Shown here piece by piece: positions 48,279 through 57,107 of a DNA stretch of 64,000 bases. This DNA comes from Saccharopolyspora flava (GTDB taxonomy: Bacteria; Actinomycetota; Actinomycetes; Mycobacteriales; Pseudonocardiaceae): NCBI RefSeq assembly GCF_900116135.1, contig NZ_FOZX01000005.1, positions 117,585-181,584 on the forward strand. Direction: 5' to 3'. Numbering within the stretch: the stretch's first letter is position 1; every line of letters begins with the position of its first letter. The notes below the pieces were generated by a model that saw nothing but the letters and a program-made list of their open reading frames with translations, searched no databases and was not told the origin of the DNA. A program made the position numbers and the translations under genes.

Positions 48279-49889
48279 ATGAGCAGAGGACGACCGCTAC
48301 CGAGAGCGAAAGCCCTGGCCGGAGCCGCGCTGACACTGATGCTGGCCGCCTGCGGCAGCAGCGGAGCCGTCGACACCCGCCCCTCCGGACCGCCGCAGCG
48401 CGGCGGCGAGCTCACCGTGCTCGCCGACGCGAGCTTCGGCGGCGGCTGGCCGACCGGGCTCGACCCGGCCACCAACACCACCGGCGGCGCCAACATCTCC
48501 CAGATGTTCGCCGTCTACGGCGGCCTGTTCCAGCTGCGCGCCCGCGACGACGGCAGCGGCGCCGAGGTCGTCCCGCACCAGGCCGAGAGCTACGAGCTCC
48601 TCGACGGCGACCGGACCGTGCGCATCACGCTGCGCGAGGGCCTGCGGTTCTCCGACGGCACCCCGATGGACGCCGAGGCGGTCGCGTTCAACCTGCGCCG
48701 GGCGATGAGCTCGCCGTGCACCTGCCGCCCCACCTGGCCGCTGGCCGACAACGGCATCACCGTGGAGAACCCGCGCGTCGTGTCGCTGCACTTCACCCGC
48801 CCCTACGGCGCGGCCGTCAACAGCATGCCCACCTCCAACGCCAACTGGATCGCCTCGCCCACCGCCCTGCGGAAGCTGGGGGAGGAGGCCTTCAAGATCA
48901 CCCCGGTGGGCGCGGGCCCGTTCGTCGTGGAATCCAACAAGCTCTCCTCCGAACTCGTCCTGCGCCGCAACCCGCACTACTTCGAACCCGGGCTGCCCTA
49001 CCTCGACAAGCTCACCTTCAAGTCCATCGGCGGCGACCAGCCCGCCTACCAGGCGCTGCTGGCCGGGCAGGCCCAGGCCTACGAGGGCCTGACCACCACA
49101 CCGCTGCTCGACACCGCGCGGCAGAGCGGGAAACTCGCCGTCACCGCCCAGCCGCCGACCTCGCCCTACGTCGTGCAGCTCAACACCGCCGCCGCCCCGT
49201 TCGACGACAAGCGCGCCCGCGACGCCATCTACGCCGCCACCGACTTCCAGGCCATCTCGCAGGGCCTGTTCCGCGGCCAGTACCCGGTCAGCCAGTCCTT
49301 CACCGGGCAGGGCGGGCTGTTCCACCACGAGAAGGTCGCCGGCTACCCGCCGCACGACCCGGCCCGCGCGCGGCAGCTGGTCACCGAGCTGGGCGGGCTG
49401 CGCGTCGAACTCGGCACCCTCGGCAACTACGTCGCCGAGCAGGTCATGACCGCGTTGCAGACCCAGTGGCGGCAGGCCGGGATCGAGGTCACCGTCCACA
49501 AGTACGAACTGTCCACATTGGTCCAGCAGTTCAACTCCGGGAAGTGGCAGGCGATGCTGCAGACCGCCGGGGCCTGGGACCCGGCGGCCGGGGTGGGCGT
49601 GGGATTCCGCTTCAACTCCACCTCGCCGTTCAGCGGCGTGTCCGACCCCGAGCTGGACGGGCTGCTCAACGACGCCGCCGCCACCGCCGACCCCGCCCAG
49701 CGCGACGCGCTCTACACCCGGGCCGCCGAGCACATCAGTGACCACGCCTACGCCCCCTTCGGATTGGCCTTCGCGCCCGCCAACCTCGCCGTCGCCGGCG
49801 TCCACGGACCCGGACTGACCACCAAGATCCCGCCGATGCTGGTCAACAGCGGGGTGCTCTGGGACGAGGTCTGGAGGGAGCAGCGGTGA
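48279..49889 (+). CDS. Family-5 ABC transporter substrate-binding lipoprotein (peptide/opine type)
   Basis: A 536-aa binding protein of the DppA/OppA family. The signal peptide ends in lipobox LAAC (Cys25). Landmarks are RGGELTVLADASFGGGWPTGLDPATNT, QAESYELLDGDRTVRITLREGLRFSDGTPMDAEAVAFNLRRA, and GAGPFVVESNKLSSELVLRRNPHYF. ATG 48279 is used; GTG 48276 is equally near the GGGAG site. It starts a seven-gene plus-strand operon with two permeases, two ATPases, a CxxC protein and an SDR. The ligand may be the compound processed by the dehydrogenase operon next door. Confidence 0.93.
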   Translation: MSRGRPLPRAKALAGAALTLMLAACGSSGAVDTRPSGPPQRGGELTVLADASFGGGWPTGLDPATNTTGGANISQMFAVYGGLFQLRARDDGSGAEVVPHQAESYELLDGDRTVRITLREGLRFSDGTPMDAEAVAFNLRRAMSSPCTCRPTWPLADNGITVENPRVVSLHFTRPYGAAVNSMPTSNANWIASPTALRKLGEEAFKITPVGAGPFVVESNKLSSELVLRRNPHYFEPGLPYLDKLTFKSIGGDQPAYQALLAGQAQAYEGLTTTPLLDTARQSGKLAVTAQPPTSPYVVQLNTAAAPFDDKRARDAIYAATDFQAISQGLFRGQYPVSQSFTGQGGLFHHEKVAGYPPHDPARARQLVTELGGLRVELGTLGNYVAEQVMTALQTQWRQAGIEVTVHKYELSTLVQQFNSGKWQAMLQTAGAWDPAAGVGVGFRFNSTSPFSGVSDPELDGLLNDAAATADPAQRDALYTRAAEHISDHAYAPFGLAFAPANLAVAGVHGPGLTTKIPPMLVNSGVLWDEVWREQR

Positions 49890-50893
49890 CCGCCGCCGTT
49901 ACCACCCGGCCCGCACCGGACGGGCTCGCCGGGTCACCGAGCCTGCGGCTGATCGGCAAGCGGCTGCTGATGGCCGTGCCGATCCTGCTCGGCGTCAGCG
50001 TCCTGGCGTTCTGGGTGCTCACCCTCATCCCCGGCGGAGCCGCGCAGCAGCTGCTCGGCGCCGAAGCGACCCCCGAGCAGATCCGGGCCCTGGAGCAGCA
50101 GCTCGGACTCGACCGGCCCGCGCCCGTGCGCTACCTGCAGTGGCTCGGCGCCGCCGTCACCGGTGACCTCGGGACCTCGCTGGTCAGCGGCCAGCCCGTC
50201 ACCGGGCTGCTGGGCGAGCACCTCGCGGTCAGCGCCGAACTGCTCGCCCTGGCGTTCCTGTTCTCCCTCGCCCTGGCGATCCCCCTGGCGCTGCTGGCCG
50301 CGATTCGCCCGCACGGCTGGTTCGACCGGCTCAGCATGCTGCTGAGCATCACCGGCCTGTCGGTGGCCAACTACGTGCTCGCGCTGCTGCTGGTGCTGGC
50401 GTTCGCGGTGAACATGACGGTGTTCCCCGCGATCGGCTTCGTCCCGATGTCGGAGAGCATCGGCGGCAACCTGCACTCGTTCGTGCTGCCCGCGCTCGGA
50501 CTCGGCATCCCGCTGCTGTGCCTGTACACCCGGTTCCTGCGCGGCGACCTCGTCGACCAGCTCCAGGGCGAGGACTACATCACCACCGCCCGCGCCAAGG
50601 GGATCGGACCGTGGCGGGTCCTGCTGCTGCACGCCTTCCGCAACTCCGCGTTCGGCCTGATCACCGTCGTCGGCCTCAACCTCGGCACGCTGATCGGCTC
50701 CACCGTCATCATCGAGCAGATCTTCGCGCTGCCCGGGCTCGGGCAGCTGCTGCTGCAGGCCATCAACACCCGCGACTACGTGGTCGTGCAGGCCTGCGTC
50801 GTGCTGTTCGCCGTCGTCACCGTCGCCGCCAACCTGCTGGCCGACCTGCTCTACGCCGTGCTCGACCCGAGGATCCGCTATGGCAGTCGCTGA
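49886..50893 (+). CDS. ABC transporter permease (DppB-type)
   Basis: A 335-aa permease with six membrane helices. The family features LLMAVPILLGVSVLAFWVLTLIPGG at the N-terminus, ALEQQLGLDRPAPVRYLQWL in the external loop, the ATPase-contact loop EDYITTARAKGIGPWRVLLLHAFRNS, and EQIFALPGLGQLLLQAINTRDY are all present. The GTG at 49886 overlaps the binding-protein stop by 4 nt. Confidence 0.95.
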   Translation: MTAAVTTRPAPDGLAGSPSLRLIGKRLLMAVPILLGVSVLAFWVLTLIPGGAAQQLLGAEATPEQIRALEQQLGLDRPAPVRYLQWLGAAVTGDLGTSLVSGQPVTGLLGEHLAVSAELLALAFLFSLALAIPLALLAAIRPHGWFDRLSMLLSITGLSVANYVLALLLVLAFAVNMTVFPAIGFVPMSESIGGNLHSFVLPALGLGIPLLCLYTRFLRGDLVDQLQGEDYITTARAKGIGPWRVLLLHAFRNSAFGLITVVGLNLGTLIGSTVIIEQIFALPGLGQLLLQAINTRDYVVVQACVVLFAVVTVAANLLADLLYAVLDPRIRYGSR

Positions 50894-51710
50894 CCCGCCG
50901 TCCTGGACGCGTTCCCTGCCGATCGTCGCCCCGGCCGCCCTGGCGGCGCTCATGATCGGCGCCTGCTTCCTGGGCCCGCTCGTGCTTCCCGTGCCGCCAC
51001 CCACCGGCGGCAGCGTCCTGGAGTCCTACCTGCCGTCGTTCACGCCCGGCAACCCGCTGGGAACCGACCCCAACGGCAACGACATCCTCTCCCGCGTCCT
51101 GCACGGCGGTCGGTCGTCGCTGACCGTGGCGGTGTCGGTCAACGCCCTCGGCCTGCTCGCCGGAGGTGCCCTCGGCGCTCTGTCCGGTTACCTCGGCGGG
51201 ATCGGCGACACGATCATCATGCGGCTGCTGGACGTGCTCATCGCGTTCCCGTCGCTGGTGCTGATCCTCGCCGTCGCCCAAAGCCTCGGCCCCAGCCGGA
51301 CCAACACGATCCTGGCGCTGGCGTTCTTCAGCGTCCCCGCCTTCGCCCGGCTGTCCCGCGCCGCGACCCTGCGACTGCGGGAACAGCCGTGCATGGCCGC
51401 CGCGGAGCTGTGCGGCACGCCGTCGTGGCGGATCCTGCTGCGGCACATCGCGCCGAACGTGCTGCCGCAGCTGGTCACCTTCGCGATGCTGGGCATGGGG
51501 CTGATCATCGTCATCGAAGGCGCCCTGAGCTTCCTCGGTCTCGGCATCCAGGCGCCCGAACCGAGCTGGGGCAACATGATCGCCCAAGGCCAGCAGAGCC
51601 TGTCGGCCACCCCGATGCTGGTGGTGTGGCCGTGCCTGGCGCTGTTCGCGACCGTGCTGGCGTTCAACCTGCTCGGCGAATCCCTGCGATCCCGCTGGAG
51701 CGGCGAATGA
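50880..51710 (+). CDS. ABC transporter permease (DppC-type)
   Basis: A 276-aa permease partner. It shows NPLGTDPNGNDILSRVLHGGRSSLTVAV, the EAA-like loop AAELCGTPSWRILLRHIAPNVLPQLV and FLGLGIQAPEPSWGNMIAQGQ. The ATG at 50880 overlaps the preceding gene by 14 nt. The Cys in the EAA loop (ELCGTP) replaces the more usual Ala of this family. Confidence 0.95.
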   Translation: MAVADPPSWTRSLPIVAPAALAALMIGACFLGPLVLPVPPPTGGSVLESYLPSFTPGNPLGTDPNGNDILSRVLHGGRSSLTVAVSVNALGLLAGGALGALSGYLGGIGDTIIMRLLDVLIAFPSLVLILAVAQSLGPSRTNTILALAFFSVPAFARLSRAATLRLREQPCMAAAELCGTPSWRILLRHIAPNVLPQLVTFAMLGMGLIIVIEGALSFLGLGIQAPEPSWGNMIAQGQQSLSATPMLVVWPCLALFATVLAFNLLGESLRSRWSGE

Positions 51711-52720
51711 GCATCGAACGCGCCACCCGCACCCCCGTCGTGGAAACCACGCCGCTGCTGGAGGTCTCGGACCTGCGCGTGCGGTTCCGGCACCGCGGCA
51801 GGCAGGTGCACGCCGTCAACGGGCTGTCCTACCGGCTGGCACCGGGCCGGATGCTGGCGATCGTCGGCGAATCCGGCTCCGGCAAGAGCGTCGGCGTCCG
51901 CGCCCTGCTGGGCCTGCTGCCGCCCACCGCGACGGTGACCGGCTCGGCCCGCCTCGACGGCGTGGAGCTCGTCGGCCTGCCGGACAAGGAGATGCGCCGG
52001 CACCGGGGCGCCGACATCGCCGTGGTGTTCCAGGACCCGGCCCGCTCGCTCAACCCCACCATGCGCGTCGGCGACCAGATCACCGAAGCCATCCGCGCCC
52101 ACCGCGACCTCGACCGCGCCGCCGCCCGCGAGCGGGCCGTGGAACTGCTGCGGCTGGTGCGGCTCGCCGCGCCCGAGCAGCGCTTCCACGAATACCCGCA
52201 CCAGCTCTCCGGAGGGATGCGGCAGCGGGTCATGATCGCCATCGCGCTCGGCGCCGAACCCCGGCTGCTCATCGCCGACGAGGCCACCACCTCCCTCGAC
52301 GTCACCACCCAGGCCCAGATCATGGACCTGCTGCTGGACCTGCAACGACGGCTGAACATGGCGGTCATCCTGATCAGCCACGACCTCGGGCTCGCCGCCT
52401 CCTACGCCCAGGACGTCGTGGTCATGTACGCGGGACGAGCCGTCGAGCACGCGGCCACCGCCGAGCTCTTCGAGCACGTCCGGATGCCCTACACCCGCGC
52501 GCTGCTCGGCGCGATCCCGACGCTGGAGCGCGAAGCGCACGCGCTGCTGCCCGTCATCCCCGGCCAGCCACCGGATCTGAGCGCCCTGCCGGAGGGCTGC
52601 CCGTTCCGGCCGCGCTGCCCCTCGGCGACCGAGCGGTGCGCCCAGGAACCACCGCTCGACGAGCACGAACCCGGCCACTGGTGGGCCTGCTGGCACCCGG
52701 TCGAGGAGGCGAGCGCATGA
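51707..52720 (+). CDS. ABC transporter ATP-binding protein (DppD-type)
   Basis: A 337-aa ATPase: Walker A GESGSGKS (residues 54-61), Q-loop VFQDPARSLNPTM, signature LSGGMRQR, Walker B LLIADEATTSLD and the H-loop ISHDLG. The C-terminal oligopeptide-transporter extension with CPFRPRCPSATERC carries the Cys cluster seen in Dpp/Opp ATPases, some of which bind an iron-sulfur cluster. ATG overlaps the permease stop (ATGA). Confidence 0.95.
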   Translation: MSIERATRTPVVETTPLLEVSDLRVRFRHRGRQVHAVNGLSYRLAPGRMLAIVGESGSGKSVGVRALLGLLPPTATVTGSARLDGVELVGLPDKEMRRHRGADIAVVFQDPARSLNPTMRVGDQITEAIRAHRDLDRAAARERAVELLRLVRLAAPEQRFHEYPHQLSGGMRQRVMIAIALGAEPRLLIADEATTSLDVTTQAQIMDLLLDLQRRLNMAVILISHDLGLAASYAQDVVVMYAGRAVEHAATAELFEHVRMPYTRALLGAIPTLEREAHALLPVIPGQPPDLSALPEGCPFRPRCPSATERCAQEPPLDEHEPGHWWACWHPVEEASA

Positions 52721-53745
52721 CCGCAGTCCAGGAACGCACCGCGCGAGACCCGAACCGCACCGGCGAACCGCTGCTGCGGGTCCGCCACCTCGTCCAGCAG
52801 TTCACCTCCCGGGGAGCCGGGGGAATCAAGGGCGGCACCGTGCACGCCGTCTCCGACGTGTCCTTCGACCTGCACCCGGGCGAAACCCTCGGCGTGGTAG
52901 GTGAAACCGGGTCCGGGAAGTCCACATTGGCCAGATCGATCCTGCAATCCCCGCGCCCCAGGTCGGGCGAGGTGCTGTTCCAGGGCACCGACCTGACGAC
53001 GCTGCGCCGACGCGCGCTGGTGGAGGCCCGCCGCGAGATGCAGCTGGTGTTCCAGGACCCGTTCGGCTCGCTCAACCCGCGCTGGCGCGTCACCGACCTC
53101 GTCGAAGAACCCCTCCTCGGCTACGGCGTGCGCGGAGCCGAGCACCGCCGCAAGCGCGTCGGGGAACTCCTCGACCTCGTCGGCCTCGACCCCGCCGCCC
53201 ACGGCCGCCGGCGACCCCGGGAGCTGTCCGGCGGGCAGTGCCAGCGGGTCGCCATCGCCCGCGCCATCGCGCTCAACCCCGCCCTGGTGATCTGCGACGA
53301 AGCGGCGTCCTCATTGGACGTCCTGGTGCAGGCACAGGTGCTCAACCTCTTCGAGCAGCTGCGCCGCGAACTCGGGTTGTCCTACCTGTTCATCTCGCAC
53401 GACCTCGCCCTGGTCAAGCAGGTCAGCGACCGGGTCGCGGTCATGCACCTCGGGCAGTTCGCCGAGATCGGCCCCGCCGACGAGCTCTACGCGCACCCGC
53501 AACACCCCTACACCGCCGCGCTGCTGGCCTCCATCCCCGAACTCGCCCCCGGAGCGGGCCGGGCCGAAGGCCGCTCGGCCCCGCTGAGCGGCGAACCCCC
53601 GTCCCCGCTGGAACCGCCCACCGGCTGCCGGTTCCGCACCCGCTGCCCGAAGGCCGAGGACCGCTGCGAGCGCGAACAACCCGTGCTCCGCGAACGCGCC
53701 CCCGGCCACCGGGTGGCGTGCCACTTCCCCGGAGGTGCGCTGTGA
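52717..53745 (+). CDS. ABC transporter ATP-binding protein (DppF-type)
   Basis: A 342-aa ATPase: Walker A GETGSGKST, Q-loop VFQDPFGSLNPRW, signature LSGGQCQRV, Walker B LVICDEAASSLD, H-loop ISHDLALV and the C-terminal Cys motif CRFRTRCPKAEDRC. It couples with the DppD-type ATPase to drive the importer. ATG 52717 overlaps the previous stop by 4 nt; the gene in turn overlaps the small CxxC gene. Confidence 0.95.
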   Translation: MTAVQERTARDPNRTGEPLLRVRHLVQQFTSRGAGGIKGGTVHAVSDVSFDLHPGETLGVVGETGSGKSTLARSILQSPRPRSGEVLFQGTDLTTLRRRALVEARREMQLVFQDPFGSLNPRWRVTDLVEEPLLGYGVRGAEHRRKRVGELLDLVGLDPAAHGRRRPRELSGGQCQRVAIARAIALNPALVICDEAASSLDVLVQAQVLNLFEQLRRELGLSYLFISHDLALVKQVSDRVAVMHLGQFAEIGPADELYAHPQHPYTAALLASIPELAPGAGRAEGRSAPLSGEPPSPLEPPTGCRFRTRCPKAEDRCEREQPVLRERAPGHRVACHFPGGAL

Positions 53746-53969
53746 GCATCGACGACACCGCCCTGGAGCAGCTGCGCGGCACCCTGGCCGCCGACGACTA
53801 CGACCTCGCCGTCACCGACACCGACGCGGGAGTGCGGGTGCGGATCACCGCGGGTCCCGAGGCCTGCGAGGACTGCCTCGTGCCCAAACCCCTCATGCGC
53901 GGCGTGCTGCAACAGGCCCTGGGGATTCCCGAGGACGACATCACCCTGATCTATCCCGGCGAGGACTAG
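53742..53969 (+). CDS. Uncharacterised 75-aa protein with CxxC motif
   Basis: Encoded in the importer operon by a GTG that overlaps the ATPase stop codon (GTGA). The sequence is acidic, with VSIDDTALEQLRGTLAADDY, beta strands LAVTDTDAGVRVRITAGPE, then ACEDCLVPKPLMRGVLQ with Cys42 and Cys45, and a hydrophobic end DDITLIYPGED. The alternating strand-helix layout with CxxC-P-K before a helix resembles small NifU-like or thioredoxin-like redox or metal-carrier domains; I cannot assign it further. Its strict coupling to a transporter and nearness to the CGSC gene suggest a thiol-based function in the same pathway. Confidence 0.75.
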   Translation: MSIDDTALEQLRGTLAADDYDLAVTDTDAGVRVRITAGPEACEDCLVPKPLMRGVLQQALGIPEDDITLIYPGED

Positions 53970-53977
53970 GAGCGCAC

Positions 53978-54907
53978 GTGGAGATCTCACTCGAGGGCAA
54001 GGTCGCGATCGTCACCGGAGCCGGACCCAACATCGGCAGCGGCATCGCCCTGGCGCTGGCCCGCTACGGCGCGACCGTCGCCTGCAACGACATCGACCCC
54101 GCCGCCGCGCAGGCCTGCGTCGAGCGCATCGAGCGCAACGGCGGCACCGCCCTGGCCATCCCCGGCGACGTCACCGACGAACAGCAGGTCACCGGCTACA
54201 TCGACACCGTCGTCGAGCGCTTCGGGCACATCGACATCCTCGTCAACAACGCCGCCCTGCTCGGCGGCAAGGGCGTCCTCGACGAGAGCGCCGAGTTCTT
54301 CCAGCGCGCCGTGGAGGTCGCCGGGCTCGGCAACTTCCTCAACACCCAGCACGTCGGCAGGCACATGGCCGAGAACGGCATCCGCGGCTCCATCGTCGCG
54401 ATCTCCTCCTCCAACGGCTGGTCCGGCACCGCCGGGGTCATCGCCTACGCGTTCCACAAGGGCGGCGTGAACAACTTCGTGCGCGCCGCCGCGATGGACC
54501 TCGCGCCCTACGGCATCCGCGTCAACGGCTTCACCCCCACCGCACCCACCCCCGACAACCCGGCCCTGATCGCCGAACGCGGGCCCGGTGGCGTGCTGGA
54601 CCGCCCGCGCGCCCACGGCATCGGCGGCGAGACCGGCGACGAACCGTGGCGCAGGCCGTCGCGCTGGACGGGGGAGCGGGCGCCCCTGGTCCCGATGGGC
54701 ACCACCGGCACGCCCACCGACATCGGCCACGCCGTCGCCTGGCTGTGCTCGGACTACGCGCGGCTGATCACCGGCTGCGACCTTGTCGTCGACGGCGGCG
54801 CCCGCGCCAAGAACTTCGCCTACGCCCCCGCAGCGCCCGCCGACACCGCAGGACCCGTCCCGCTGATCCCCCTGGACATCACGGGAGAGCTCGACCGCGA
54901 CCTCTAG
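53978..54907 (+). CDS. SDR family oxidoreductase
   Basis: A 309-aa short-chain dehydrogenase: TGAGPNIGSG cofactor motif (residues 13-22), ACNDIDPAAA, ILVNNAALLGG, catalytic Ser in AISSSNG, and YAFHKGG in place of the usual YxxxK (Tyr and Lys kept). An insert of about 40 residues between the core and the final strand (residues about 195-245) makes it longer than average. GTG 53978 follows TAGGAG. It is the last gene of the importer operon. Its stop codon and that of the convergent TetR gene share the tetranucleotide ctag. Confidence 0.88.
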   Translation: MEISLEGKVAIVTGAGPNIGSGIALALARYGATVACNDIDPAAAQACVERIERNGGTALAIPGDVTDEQQVTGYIDTVVERFGHIDILVNNAALLGGKGVLDESAEFFQRAVEVAGLGNFLNTQHVGRHMAENGIRGSIVAISSSNGWSGTAGVIAYAFHKGGVNNFVRAAAMDLAPYGIRVNGFTPTAPTPDNPALIAERGPGGVLDRPRAHGIGGETGDEPWRRPSRWTGERAPLVPMGTTGTPTDIGHAVAWLCSDYARLITGCDLVVDGGARAKNFAYAPAAPADTAGPVPLIPLDITGELDRDL

Positions 54908-55665
54908 CCCTCGATCAGGGCGGCGAGCCCGTCGAGGATGCGCTGCAGGCCGAACTCGTAGTTGTGGTCGGCGTTCTGGGCGGCGAGGCGTTCGGCGCCG
55001 GCGGATTCGCTGACGCGGAAGGTGTTGGGGTACTCGGCGGGGTCGAAGACCTCGGCCAGCAGCGTCTCGTTGGCGCGCCACCACTGCTCGTCGGTGGTGG
55101 CGCTGTCGCGCTGCGCGGCCTGCGCCTCGACCTCGGTCCGCGTCGTGGCCTGCACGAAGTCCAGCACCAGCGTCAGCGCCTTCTCCAGGTGCACGTCGTC
55201 GAGGCCGAGACCGAGGAACGCGCCCACCTCGTGCTCGAACTTGGCGATCAGACCGGGCCCCAGCGGCAGGCGGTTCGTCGACACCCGCATCGCCCACGGG
55301 TGCTCGCGGTAGAGCTCGCGGTTCTGCGCGGCGACCAGCGTCACCCGCTCCCGCCACGGCAATCCCTCCAGCGGCACCCGCGGCATCCGCTGGAACAGGC
55401 GGTCCAGCATGAGGTCCAGCAGCTCGGCCTTGCCGGGCACGTAGGTGTACATCGACATCGCCGAAACCCCGAGGCTGTCGGCGAGCCGCCGCATCGTCAC
55501 CGCCGCCAGCCCGTCGGAATCGGCGAGCGCGATCGCGGCGTCCACGATCTGATCGATGCTCAGGCTCTTGCGCGGTCCGCGCTGCGCCGAGGGCTCACCG
55601 AGCTTGTGCCGCCACAGCAGCTGCAGCGTGCGACCGGGGTCTCCGGCGCCGGTCCGCTCGACCAC
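54904..55665 (-). CDS. TetR family regulator with tetracycline-repressor-type C-terminal domain
   Basis: A 253-aa regulator. The HTH is KSLSIDQIVDAAIALADSDGLAAVTMRRLADSLGVSAMSMYTYVPGKAELLDLMLD (residues about 40-95), followed by the TetR_C-like helical domain. GTG 55665 is chosen. It is divergent from a VOC-fold gene, with overlapping -10 boxes between them, and may control it and itself. Ligand unknown. Confidence 0.88.
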   Translation of the reverse strand: MVERTGAGDPGRTLQLLWRHKLGEPSAQRGPRKSLSIDQIVDAAIALADSDGLAAVTMRRLADSLGVSAMSMYTYVPGKAELLDLMLDRLFQRMPRVPLEGLPWRERVTLVAAQNRELYREHPWAMRVSTNRLPLGPGLIAKFEHEVGAFLGLGLDDVHLEKALTLVLDFVQATTRTEVEAQAAQRDSATTDEQWWRANETLLAEVFDPAEYPNTFRVSESAGAERLAAQNADHNYEFGLQRILDGLAALIEG

Positions 55666-55688
55666 CTCACCACCACCTCTGAGCTCCG

Positions 55689-55695
55689 TACAGTA
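55689..55695. promoter_or_regulatory. Overlapping divergent -10 boxes
   Basis: tacagta reads TACAGT on the plus strand (for the VOC gene) and TACTGT on the minus strand (for the TetR gene). Both fit TANNNT, giving predicted 5' leaders of about 30 and 20 nt. One bound repressor would silence both promoters. Confidence 0.4.
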
Positions 55696-55732
55696 GACGA
55701 CGCAGGGGGCGTCGAGGGAGATGGGGGAGGGC

Positions 55733-56110
55733 ATGAAGATCAACGCGACGGCGGTGTCGCTCACCGTCGAGGACGTGGCCGCGTCCAGCGCGTTCCTGGT
55801 GGAGCACTTCGGGTTTCGCGAGGACATGGCCGCCGACGGATTCGCCTCGCTGACCAGGGACGACGCCGGGATCAACGTGGTGTTCCTGCGTCGCGGCCTG
55901 GAGTCGTTGCCCGCCGACCAGCGCGACGACCACGCGCGCGGCCTGATCCTGGCCTTCGTGGTCGACGACCTGGAGGGCGAACTCGCCCGCCTGGAAGGCG
56001 AAGGCGTCGCGATCACCATGCCGCTCACGGCCGAGGAGTGGGGCGAACGCGCCTTCCAGGTCCGCGACCCCAACGGCGTCATCGTCCAACTCGTCGACTG
56101 GAACGGGTAG
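55733..56110 (+). CDS. VOC family protein (glyoxalase/bleomycin-resistance fold)
   Basis: A 125-aa single vicinal-oxygen-chelate protein: KINATAVSLTVEDVAASSAFLVEHFGFRED, LILAFVVDDLEGELARLEGEGVAI and FQVRDPNGVIVQLVDW. The start is ATG 55733, with GGGGGAGG seven bases upstream; the ATG at 55721 lies before this site. VOC proteins bind or modify small ligands and often give resistance. It is divergent from the TetR gene. Confidence 0.9.
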   Translation: MKINATAVSLTVEDVAASSAFLVEHFGFREDMAADGFASLTRDDAGINVVFLRRGLESLPADQRDDHARGLILAFVVDDLEGELARLEGEGVAITMPLTAEEWGERAFQVRDPNGVIVQLVDWNG

Positions 56111-56172
56111 GCGGAACCCGACACCACGCGGGTGCCACTCCAGGTGATCACGGGATCACCCGGTTGTGGTGG

Positions 56173-56203
56173 GTGGGGGAAGTTTTCATGAAAACGTTCC
56201 CCA
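56173..56203. repeat. GTTTTCATGAAAAC palindrome with one inserted base
   Basis: gtggggaagttttcatgaaa is followed by acgttccccac; the right arm has an extra base relative to the left, breaking the dyad. It lies between the VOC gene and the next SDR gene. Confidence 0.75.
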
Positions 56204-56300
56204 CCCCAGAGCGAAAGAGCGCGTTGCGTCGCGAAAGCGTCGAATCCGGCACCCGGTGGGGCGGTGCCCCCGCGGCGCGGCGGGGGAGCGGGACGCGGCA

Positions 56301-56306
56301 TATCCT
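56301..56306 (+). promoter_or_regulatory. -10 box of leaderless SDR gene
   Basis: TATCCT is followed by CGCGGC and then ATG at 56313, the spacing expected for a leaderless transcript. No ribosome-binding site precedes the ATG. Confidence 0.55.
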
Positions 56307-56312
56307 CGCGGC

Positions 56313-57107
56313 ATGCAGCTAGATCTTTCCGGACGCACCGCTCTCGTCACCGGCTCCACGCAGGGAATCGGCTACTCCATCGCGCAGGGCCTGGCCCGCG
56401 CCGGAGCGCGGGTGGCGATCAACGGGCGCACCGCCGAGCGGGCCGAGGAGGCCGTGCGGCAGATCCGGCAGGACGTGCCCGGCGCCGAGGTGATCACCGC
56501 GGCCGCCGACGTGACCACCGAGGACGGCACGGCCGGACTGCTGGAAGCGCTGCCGCAGGTCGACGTGCTGGTCAACAACCTCGGCATCTTCGGCGCCCAG
56601 CCGGCCATGGAGATCACCGACGACGACTGGCGCCGCTACTTCGAGGTCAACGTGCTCGCCGGACTGCGCCTCACCCGCGCCTACCTGCCCGGCATGGTCG
56701 AGCGGGGCTGGGGCCGCATCCAGTACATCGCCAGCGACTCCGCCGTGGTCATCCCCGCCGAGATGATCCACTACGGCATGTCCAAGACCGCCCTGCTGGC
56801 CGCCTCGCGCGGGTTCGCCAAGGAAGCCGCCGGAACCGGGGTGACGGTCAACTCGGTGATCGCCGGACCCACCCACACCGGCGGCGTCGAGAAGTTCGTC
56901 TACGAGATGGTCGACTCCTCGCTGCCCTGGGACCAGGCGCAGCGGCAGTTCATGCGCGAGCACCGGCCGCAGTCGCTGCTGCAGCGGCTCATCGAACCCG
57001 AGGAGATCGCCAACATGGTCGTCTACCTGGCCTCCCCGCTGGCCTCGGCGACCACCGGCGCCGCGGTCCGCGTCGACGGCGGCTACGTGGACTCGATCGT
57101 GCCCTGA
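56313..57107 (+). CDS. SDR family oxidoreductase
   Basis: A 264-aa classical SDR: LSGRTALVTGSTQGIGYSIA, VDVLVNNLGIFG, catalytic Tyr and Lys in IHYGMSKTAL, GTGVTVNSVIAGPTHTGGVE and the C-terminal ASATTGAAVRVDGGYVDS. The NNLG variant of the NNAG motif is seen in the 3-oxoacyl-reductase-like group. ATG 56313 appears leaderless. Its 3' end overlaps a small gene on the other strand by 25 nt. Substrate unknown. Confidence 0.9.
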   Translation: MQLDLSGRTALVTGSTQGIGYSIAQGLARAGARVAINGRTAERAEEAVRQIRQDVPGAEVITAAADVTTEDGTAGLLEALPQVDVLVNNLGIFGAQPAMEITDDDWRRYFEVNVLAGLRLTRAYLPGMVERGWGRIQYIASDSAVVIPAEMIHYGMSKTALLAASRGFAKEAAGTGVTVNSVIAGPTHTGGVEKFVYEMVDSSLPWDQAQRQFMREHRPQSLLQRLIEPEEIANMVVYLASPLASATTGAAVRVDGGYVDSIVP

